This document shows, in pieces, positions 1-4,665 of a stretch of DNA of 6,407 nucleotides (positions are counted from its first letter, which is position 1; every line of letters starts with the position of its first letter). Origin of the DNA: JAVVHH01 sp964235765 (GTDB lineage Bacteria > Pseudomonadota > Alphaproteobacteria > Acetobacterales > Acetobacteraceae); assembly GCA_964235765.1 (NCBI GenBank), contig CAXSDH010000132.1:1-6407 (forward strand), read 5' to 3'. A program made the translations under genes and the position numbers. Under the pieces are notes generated by a model that was given only the letters and a program-made list of their open reading frames with translations, searched no databases and was not told where the DNA came from.

Positions 1-233
1 TCGAGCTTGACCTCGGTGCCCGACCACTTGCCGAACAGCACGCGGTCACCGGCCTTCACGTCGAGCGCCACGATCACGCCCGCTTCGTTGCGGGCGCCTG
101 GCCCGGCGGCGATGACCTCGCCCTCCATCGGCTTTTCCTTGACGGTGTCGGGGATGATGATCCCGCCGGCCGACTTCTCAAGCGGCGTGATACGACGAAT
201 GACGACCCGGTCGTGCAGGGGACGAAACTTCAT
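1..233 (-). CDS. groES: Co-chaperonin GroES (partial, 3' end cut by window edge)
   Basis: GroES forms the heptameric lid of the GroEL folding chamber in the cytoplasm. The 77 visible residues begin MKFRPLHDRVVIRR and carry the mobile-loop motif GGIIIPDT at residues 23-30. EKPMEGEVIAAGPG follows at about 33-46 and the AGDRVLFGKW strand at 61-70, all typical of GroES. A normal GroES has about 95 residues, so roughly 18 are missing beyond position 1, and groEL would be expected further left. The ATG at 233-231 is preceded by AGGAG (245-241) at a good distance. The gene reads away from the catabolic operon, and a CIRCE operator upstream implies HrcA-controlled heat-shock expression. It is a housekeeping gene not functionally tied to the rest of the window. 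Confidence 0.97.
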   Translation of the reverse strand, partial: MKFRPLHDRVVIRRITPLEKSAGGIIIPDTVKEKPMEGEVIAAGPGARNEAGVIVALDVKAGDRVLFGKWSGTEVKL

Positions 234-286
234 ATGGTGGCTCCTATTGGCAAGGCCCAACCAACCGCCCGCGAATGCGGCATCGG

Positions 287-313
287 TTGGCACTCATCGG
301 CCTAGAGTGCTAA
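287..313. promoter_or_regulatory. CIRCE operator (HrcA binding site) upstream of groES
   Basis: An inverted repeat has arms TTGGCACTC (287-295) and GAGTGCTAA (305-313) separated by exactly 9 bases. This is the CIRCE layout (TTAGCACTC-N9-GAGTGCTAA) with a single A-to-G change in the left arm. CIRCE is the known operator of the heat-shock repressor HrcA. It lies 53 bases upstream of the groES start codon, so it probably lies at or just downstream of the transcription start. It is symmetric and lies in a divergent region, but the rightward promoter candidate is about 40 bases away, so control of the plus-strand operon is not implied. Confidence 0.95.
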
Positions 314-341
314 CATGGCCCGGGTGTGGACCGAAAGCAAG
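311..341 (-). promoter_or_regulatory. Possible groES promoter overlapping CIRCE
   Basis: Read on the minus strand, CTTGCT (341-336) lies 17 bases from CCATGTTA (318-311). The second element runs into the CIRCE arm. The arrangement would let HrcA block polymerase directly, as is known for other groESL operons. The -35 element is only a partial match to sigma70 or sigma32 consensus and no transcription start is known. This is a positional inference. Confidence 0.35.
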
Positions 342-352
342 CGCTTTGACGT

Positions 353-381
353 TCGACACCGCGCGCGAGCCAGGGCACAAT
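353..381 (+). promoter_or_regulatory. Candidate sigma70-type promoter of the catabolic operon
   Basis: TCGACA at 353-358 (5 of 6 matches to TTGACA) is followed by a 17-base spacer and CACAAT at 376-381 (4 of 6 matches to TATAAT). Transcription would start near 388, giving a leader of about 20 bases before the ATG at 409. This is the best-matching promoter I found between groES and the first operon gene. In such GC-rich DNA some matches arise by chance, and no regulator gene lies in the window. Confidence 0.45.
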
Positions 382-408
382 CGGGCTTTCCGAACGCGAG
401 GCACACCG

Positions 409-1593
409 ATGGACCACGACCTCATCCTCCGCAACGGGCGGGTGCTGGACCCCGGGACCGGACGCGACGAGGTCGCCGACGTGGCCTTTGCCGGCGGCCG
501 CGTGGCCGCGATCGGCCCCGGCCTGCGTGGGCGGGCGGAGCGCGACGTGTCCGGCTGCATCGTCATGCCGGGCCACATCGACTTCCATACCCACGTCTAT
601 TGGGGCGGCACCTCGATCAGCATCGATGCGGACGCGCTGGCCCGGCGCTGCGGCACCACCACCTGGCTCGATGTCGGCTCGGCCGGGCCGGGCAACTTTC
701 CGGGCTTCCGCAAGCACGTCATGGAGGTGAGCCAGACGCGCATCCTGGCCTACCTGCACGTCAGCCACGCCGGGATATTCGCCTTCTCGCCCTCGGTGAT
801 GGTGGGCGAGAGCCAAGACATGCGGTTGATGGACACCGCATCCTGCGCCGCCATGGCGCGCGCCAACCCCGACCTGATCCGCGGCATCAAGGTGCGGGTG
901 GGCGCCAGCACCAGCGGCGTGAACGGCATCGCGCCGCTTTACCACGCCCTTGAGGCTGCGGACCGCGCCGGGCTGCCGGTCATGTGCCACATCGATCGCC
1001 CGCCGCCTCGCTACACCGACGTGTTGGCCGAGTTGCGGCCGGGCGACACCCTCACCCACTGCTTCAAGCCGTTCCCCAACGCGCCCTGCCATGCGGATGG
1101 GCGGGTGAAGGACGCGTGCTGGGAGGCCCGGGAGCGTGGCGTGCTGTTCGACATCGGCCACGGTGCCGGGTCGTTCGACTTCGGGGTGGCGGAGGCGATG
1201 CTGGCGGCCGGCTTCCCGCCCGACATCATCAGTTCGGACGTGCATGTGCTCTGCATCGACGGCCCGGCCTGGGACAACATGGAGACGATGAGCAAGTTCC
1301 TCTGCCTGGGCATGACGCTGCCCGACATCGTGCGGGCCGTGACCGCCACCCCCGCCGCGGCGCTGAAGCGGCCGGACCTCGCGGACCTCTCGGTGGGCAG
1401 CACGGGCGACGCCACCGTGATGCGGATCGCCGAGGGGCGGTTCACCTTCGCCGACGTGTCCGGGCAGACACGGTCGGGGGGGCAGCGCTTCGCGCTCGAC
1501 AGCGTGGTGGTCGGCGGGGCGCTCTGGCATGTGCCGGATCAGCACGGGGCGGATCAGCACGGGGCCGATCGGCACCCGATGGCGGCGGATTAA
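409..1593 (+). CDS. Amidohydrolase/deacetylase-family metallohydrolase
   Basis: This is a 394-residue cytosolic metal-dependent hydrolase of the amidohydrolase superfamily, close in layout to the 'amidohydrolase/deacetylase' (Atu3266/EF_0837-type) group. The N-terminal beta-sandwich strand LILRNGRVLDPGTG is followed by PGHIDFHTH (54-62), supplying metal ligands H60 and H62. The other expected ligands are K161 in GIKVRVG (carbamylated-lysine position), H194 in VMCHID, H217 in LTHCF and the catalytic Asp D277 in ISSDVH, so a binuclear site looks intact. The ATG at 409 was chosen because the signature N-terminus begins there. The open frame further left is antisense to groES. A weak GAGG lies 7 bases upstream. 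The C-terminus carries a small histidine-rich tandem repeat. It is the first gene of the operon, with the next starting four bases after its stop. The substrate is unknown: an N-acyl compound or lactone is possible, and a ring-cleavage lactone would fit the neighbours (inference). Confidence 0.88.
   Translation: MDHDLILRNGRVLDPGTGRDEVADVAFAGGRVAAIGPGLRGRAERDVSGCIVMPGHIDFHTHVYWGGTSISIDADALARRCGTTTWLDVGSAGPGNFPGFRKHVMEVSQTRILAYLHVSHAGIFAFSPSVMVGESQDMRLMDTASCAAMARANPDLIRGIKVRVGASTSGVNGIAPLYHALEAADRAGLPVMCHIDRPPPRYTDVLAELRPGDTLTHCFKPFPNAPCHADGRVKDACWEARERGVLFDIGHGAGSFDFGVAEAMLAAGFPPDIISSDVHVLCIDGPAWDNMETMSKFLCLGMTLPDIVRAVTATPAAALKRPDLADLSVGSTGDATVMRIAEGRFTFADVSGQTRSGGQRFALDSVVVGGALWHVPDQHGADQHGADRHPMAAD
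1536..1577 (+). repeat. Tandem 15-bp repeat in the 3' end of the amidohydrolase gene
   Basis: GGATCAGCACGGGGC occurs twice in perfect tandem (1536-1550 and 1551-1565), followed by a degenerate third copy (1566-1577). In frame it encodes DQHGA-DQHGA-DRH, a short polar, histidine-rich tail just before the stop. Because the unit is 15 bases, changes in copy number keep the frame. Confidence 0.85.
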
Positions 1594-1597
1594 GGGC

Positions 1598-2149
1598 ATG
1601 GAAGAGAAACGCTTCCCGCAACTCACCCTCGAAGGGCTCGCGCCCGAACAGCGCGAGGTCGCCGACGAGATCCTGAAAGTGTCCAGCCTCGGCCTGCAGG
1701 GGCCTTACAACGTCATGCTGCGCAGCCCGCTGATGGCCAAGCGCATGATCGCTTTGCTGGACTACCTGCGCTTCAACTCGTCGCTGCCGGCGCGGCTGAC
1801 CGAGTTCGCCATCCTGATCCAGGCCCGGCTCTGGACCTCGCAGGTCGAGTGGAAGGCGCATTACCCGATCGCCGTCCGCGCCGGCCTTTCGGAAGCGGTC
1901 GCCGCGGATTTGCAGGCGGGGCGGCGGCCCGCCGGCATGCGGCCGGACGAGGAAGCCGTCTATGAGCTGTGCACCGAGCTTTGCACGGCCCATGAAGTGT
2001 CCGACGCCGCGTTCGCCAAGGCCCGCGCGCTGCTGAGCGAGCAGCAGGTGGTCGATCTGGTGACAGTGTCGGGTATCTACATCACGGTCGCGATGCTGCT
2101 CGCGACCGGGCGGGAGGGAACGCCGGACGGCTCGACGCCTTTGGCCTGA
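1598..2149 (+). CDS. Carboxymuconolactone decarboxylase-family protein (AhpD-like fold, no redox cysteines)
   Basis: This 183-residue protein has the all-helical carboxymuconolactone decarboxylase/AhpD fold. The core helix pair reads LTEFAILIQARLWTSQVEW then KAHYPIAVRAGL (about 67-97). AhpD uses E-x11-C-x2-C-x3-H. Here the same spacing reads E69-x11-S81-x2-E84-x3-H88, so both cysteines are gone while the Glu and His remain. That argues against peroxidase/disulfide activity and for a decarboxylase- or isomerase-like role in breakdown of a ring-cleavage product (inference). The ATG at 1598 lies four bases past the previous stop. Its Shine-Dalgarno is poor (AAGGG almost touches the ATG; GGCGGA is 8 bases away), so translation is probably coupled to the gene before. 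An ATG at 1529 would add 23 residues encoded within the upstream repeat and is unlikely. It is not a confident PcaC: the substrate is unknown. Confidence 0.88.
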   Translation: MEEKRFPQLTLEGLAPEQREVADEILKVSSLGLQGPYNVMLRSPLMAKRMIALLDYLRFNSSLPARLTEFAILIQARLWTSQVEWKAHYPIAVRAGLSEAVAADLQAGRRPAGMRPDEEAVYELCTELCTAHEVSDAAFAKARALLSEQQVVDLVTVSGIYITVAMLLATGREGTPDGSTPLA

Positions 2150-2176
2150 GAGGATCGGGGATGGGGGGAGTTGGCA

Positions 2177-2896
2177 ATGGCAGGCAAGACGGCGCTGGTG
2201 GTGAGCGCGCATTCGGCGGATTTCGTCTGGCGGGCCGGCGGCGCCATCGCGCTGCATGCGGATCGGGGCGTCGCCGTCACGGTGGTGTGCCTCTCCTATG
2301 GCGAGCGCGGCGAGTCGGCGAAGCTGTGGCGCCAGCCGGGCATGACGCTGGAGGGCGTGAAGGCTGGCCGGCAGGCGGAGGCCGAAGCCGCCGCGGCTGC
2401 GCTGGGCGCGCACGACATCCAGTTCTGGGACCTCGGCGACTACCCGATCGACTTGAACCAGGACGCGCTGTTCCGCCTGGTCGACCTCTATCGCGCCATT
2501 CGTCCCGCCGTGGTGCTGTCGCACTCGCGGCAGGACCCGTACAACCACGACCACCCCGCGGTGACCGACTTCACCCAGCACGCCCGCATCATCGCCCAGG
2601 CGCATGGCCACAAGCCGGACGTGCCGGTGATCGGCGCCCCGCCGGTCATGCTGTTCGAGCCGCATCAGCCGGAGCAATGCGGCTGGACGCCTGACGTGCT
2701 GCTGGACATCACCCCGGTCTGGGCCAAGAAGCGCGCCGCCATCGAGTGCATGGCCGGGCAGGAGCATCTCTGGGAGTATTACACCCGCGTCGCCCTCCAG
2801 CGCGGCGCGCAGGCCGCCCGCAACTCCGACAAGCCGATCACCTACGGCGAGGGCTACGAGGCGGTGTTCCCGCACGTGGTGGAGAGCCTGGTTTGA
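2177..2896 (+). CDS. galB: 4-oxalomesaconate / 4-carboxy-2-hydroxymuconate hydratase, GalB type (PIG-L/LmbE fold)
   Basis: This 239-residue cytosolic enzyme has the zinc-dependent PIG-L/LmbE deacetylase fold but is of the GalB subtype. GalB adds water to the ring-cleavage product of gallate and protocatechuate 4,5-cleavage, giving 4-carboxy-4-hydroxy-2-oxoadipate. The N-terminus reads TALVVSAHSADFVWRAGG, a GalB-like signature. The canonical deacetylase motif HPDD is here H12-S13-A14-D15: the zinc ligands H12 and D15 stay, but the general-base Asp is Ala. The second metal/active-site segment is PYNHDHPAV (121-129), with H124 and H126. LSYGERGES (39-47) is another GalB-like conserved stretch. 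GGGGGGAG (2163-2170) lies 6 bases before the ATG at 2177. A TTG at 2171 abuts this site and is less likely. The gene starts 27 bases after gene 2 and overlaps gene 4. The name rests on remembered family motifs, so a related hydratase with another substrate is possible. Confidence 0.82.
   Translation: MAGKTALVVSAHSADFVWRAGGAIALHADRGVAVTVVCLSYGERGESAKLWRQPGMTLEGVKAGRQAEAEAAAAALGAHDIQFWDLGDYPIDLNQDALFRLVDLYRAIRPAVVLSHSRQDPYNHDHPAVTDFTQHARIIAQAHGHKPDVPVIGAPPVMLFEPHQPEQCGWTPDVLLDITPVWAKKRAAIECMAGQEHLWEYYTRVALQRGAQAARNSDKPITYGEGYEAVFPHVVESLV
2893..2896 (+). promoter_or_regulatory. TTGA stop/start overlap coupling galB to the next gene
   Basis: The bases TTGA hold both the TTG start of the decarboxylase-like gene (2893-2895) and the TGA stop of galB (2894-2896). 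With GGAG nine bases upstream inside galB, this favours translational coupling through terminating ribosomes. Confidence 0.7.
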
Positions 2897-3741
2897 ACCT
2901 GACCGCCGCGCTCGGCCGCTATCCGCACACGCAAGGCCTGCTTTCGGGCGCAATCGGGCCTCCCGGCGTTCGCCTCGACTTCGCCGACATGCCGGTGATC
3001 AGCCGCGCCTTCGCGCCCATGGTGCGCGCCGGGCGATTCGACGTGTCGGAGATGGCGCTCGCGACGTTCCTGCAGGCCAAGGCCTATGGCAGGGCGCTGG
3101 TGCTGCTGCCCGTGGTGATGGCGGCGCGCTTCCAGCAATCGGCCCTGCTCTGCCGGACGGACGGCCCGGTGGCCGGCCCGGCCGACCTTGCTGGCCGCCG
3201 GGTCGGCGTGCGGGCCTATAGCCAGACCACCGGCATGTGGCTGCGCGGCATCCTCGCCGACGATTACGGCGTGCGGCCGGAGGCGGTGCAGTGGGTGACG
3301 TTCGAGGACGCGCACGTTCCCGAATACCAGGACCCCGCCTGGGCCGAGCGTGCGCCGCCCGGCGCCGACCTTCTCGCCATGCTGCGCAGCGGCGCCATCG
3401 ACGCGGCGATCTTCGGCGCGGACACGCCCAGCGGGGCCGGCTTGCGCACCGTGTTCCCCGACCCCGCCGCCGCCGCCGATGCGTTCTGGCGGCGGCGCAA
3501 TCTGGTTCCGGTCAACCACATGGTCACGATCCAGCGCCGCTTGGCCGACGCCGAACCAGGCCTCGTCGCCCAGCTTGTCCCCTGGCTCCAGCAGGGCCCC
3601 TTCCCGACGACCCGCGCGGCGCTGGAGCCCGCCATCGGCCTGGCGCTCCGCTATATGCTGGAACAGGGCATGCTGCCTCGACCGTTGGGCCTCGACGAGG
3701 TGTGGGACGGGCTGCCGCCCGGAATAGGGGAGAGCGCATGA
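2893..3741 (+). CDS. 4,5-dihydroxyphthalate decarboxylase-like protein (periplasmic-binding-protein fold, cytosolic)
   Basis: This 282-residue protein resembles the 4,5-dihydroxyphthalate decarboxylase (Pht5-like) family, which shares the fold of nitrate/sulfonate solute-binding proteins. Family-like stretches are LGRYPHTQGLLSGAI at the start (7-21), RAGRFDVSEMALATFL (45-60), and LAGRRVGVRAYSQTTGMWLRGIL near residues 96-118. No signal peptide is present, so it should act in the cytoplasm as an enzyme and not as a transporter component. The start is TTG at 2893. Its TG is part of the TGA stop of galB, GGAG lies at 2881-2884, and the family's N-terminus begins right there. The first in-frame ATG (about 2989) would delete conserved sequence. 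It is somewhat shorter than the roughly 320-330 residues I expect for the family. It overlaps both neighbours and is thus cotranslated with them. Known members decarboxylate 4,5-dihydroxyphthalate to protocatechuate. The substrate here is inferred only by family. Confidence 0.78.
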   Translation: MNLTAALGRYPHTQGLLSGAIGPPGVRLDFADMPVISRAFAPMVRAGRFDVSEMALATFLQAKAYGRALVLLPVVMAARFQQSALLCRTDGPVAGPADLAGRRVGVRAYSQTTGMWLRGILADDYGVRPEAVQWVTFEDAHVPEYQDPAWAERAPPGADLLAMLRSGAIDAAIFGADTPSGAGLRTVFPDPAAAADAFWRRRNLVPVNHMVTIQRRLADAEPGLVAQLVPWLQQGPFPTTRAALEPAIGLALRYMLEQGMLPRPLGLDEVWDGLPPGIGESA

Positions 3742-4613
3742 GACCATACGCGATCATCGGCTTCGGCGAAGTGGGCAGCATCTTCGCCCGGGACCTAGGT
3801 GCCGCGGGCGTCGCCATCCACGCGTTCGACACCGCCGACGCCGCCCGGGACCGTGCCCGCGCCGCCGGCTGCACGCCGCATGCCTCCGCGCCCGACGCCG
3901 CGCGCGGGGCGGAGGTCGTGTTCATCTCGGTGACCGCCGGGTCGGCGCTGGCCGCGGCGCAGTCCCTGGCGGACGGGCTGGGGCACGCGCCGTTCGTGGT
4001 GGACGTCAATTCCGTCTCCCCCTCGACCAAGCAGGCTGCGGCGCAGGCCGTGGAACAGGCGGGCGGGCGGTATGTGGAAGCCGCCGTCATGGCCAGCGTG
4101 CCGCCCAAGGGCCTGCGGTCGCCCATGCTGCTGGGCGGCCCGCATGCCGAGGCCTTCGCCCGGCACGTGGCCCCGCTCGGCATGGACCTGACGCCGTTCT
4201 CGGCGGAGCTGGGCCGCGCCTCGGCGGTGAAGATGTGCCGCAGCGTGATGATCAAGGGGCTGGAGGCGCTGACCACCGAAAGCATGCTGACCGCCCGGCA
4301 TTACGGCGTGGAAGATGCGGTGATCCGCTCGCTCGGCGACACCTTGCCGCACGAGGATTGGCGGGGCCTCGCCCGCTACATGATCAGCCGCGCGCTGCTG
4401 CACGGCAAGCGCCGGGCGGAGGAGATGCGCGAGGTCGCCCGGACGGTGCAGGAGGCAGGGGTGGCGCCGCTGCTCAGCCGGCCGATCGCGGAACGGCAGG
4501 ATTGGGCCTGGCTGCAAGGCCGCGCGATGACGGCGGAGCAGCGGGGGGAGCCGGATTTGGAGGGGCTGCTCGATGCATTGACGGAGGTCGCCCGCGACCC
4601 GCCGAAAGGCTAG
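3738..4613 (+). CDS. NAD(P)-dependent dehydrogenase, 6PGDH-like with DUF1932 C-terminal domain
   Basis: This 291-residue oxidoreductase starts with a Rossmann domain, IIGFGEVGS (6-14), holding GxGxxG at 8-13. An Asp ends the second strand (D31 in HAFD), which favours NAD over NADP. VVDVNSVSPSTKQ (87-99) corresponds to the substrate-binding loop of beta-hydroxyacid dehydrogenases. ASAVKMCRSVMIKGLEAL (161-178) places K165 where that superfamily has its catalytic lysine, followed by an all-helical C-terminal half of the DUF1932 type. The ATG at 3738 overlaps the previous TGA in an ATGA and is preceded by AGGGGAG (3726-3732). It probably oxidises a hydroxyl or reduces a keto group on a small carboxylated intermediate. 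DUF1932 proteins have few characterised members, so I give no substrate. A role parallel to the dehydrogenase step of protocatechuate 4,5-cleavage is speculative, since LigC belongs to a different family. Confidence 0.86.
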   Translation: MRPYAIIGFGEVGSIFARDLGAAGVAIHAFDTADAARDRARAAGCTPHASAPDAARGAEVVFISVTAGSALAAAQSLADGLGHAPFVVDVNSVSPSTKQAAAQAVEQAGGRYVEAAVMASVPPKGLRSPMLLGGPHAEAFARHVAPLGMDLTPFSAELGRASAVKMCRSVMIKGLEALTTESMLTARHYGVEDAVIRSLGDTLPHEDWRGLARYMISRALLHGKRRAEEMREVARTVQEAGVAPLLSRPIAERQDWAWLQGRAMTAEQRGEPDLEGLLDALTEVARDPPKG

Positions 4614-4627
4614 CATCGAGGCCAGAA

Positions 4628-4646
4628 GGCGGCCGCAAGCGCCGCC
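4628..4646 (+). other. GC hairpin between dehydrogenase and solute-binding protein genes
   Basis: GGCGGC (4628-4633) and GCCGCC (4641-4646) form a perfect 6-bp stem around a 7-base loop in the 52-base gap before the solute-binding protein gene. No T-run follows, so it is not a standard intrinsic terminator. It could protect or set an end in the mRNA and so allow a different expression level for the exported binding protein. A chance GC-rich palindrome cannot be excluded. Confidence 0.4.
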
Positions 4647-4665
4647 ATGGACGAGGGAGACGACC

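Noticed and set aside
7..408. N-terminal extension of the amidohydrolase reading frame back to position 7
   Set aside because: This stretch is antisense to groES and crosses the CIRCE operator. The family N-terminus begins at the ATG at 409.
1529..1597. Upstream ATG for the carboxymuconolactone decarboxylase-family gene
   Set aside because: It would add 23 residues encoded by the out-of-frame tandem repeat of the previous gene. The ATG at 1598 right after that gene's stop is the natural start.
310..1626. Long minus-strand open frame (438 codons) opposite the amidohydrolase gene
   Set aside because: It is antisense to a gene with clear family motifs. The translation is rich in R, H, G and A with no recognisable domain, typical of the open antisense frames of GC-rich DNA.
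1970..1987. Two cysteines (C125, C129) in the CMD-family protein as a redox pair
   Set aside because: The spacing is C-x3-C and the location is far from the E/H active-site segment, so it is not the AhpD CxxC motif.
1442..2953. Minus-strand open frame of 503 codons across the 3' end of the amidohydrolase, the CMD gene and galB
   Set aside because: It spans three well-supported genes in antisense, has low-complexity composition and no motif. It reflects third-position GC bias.
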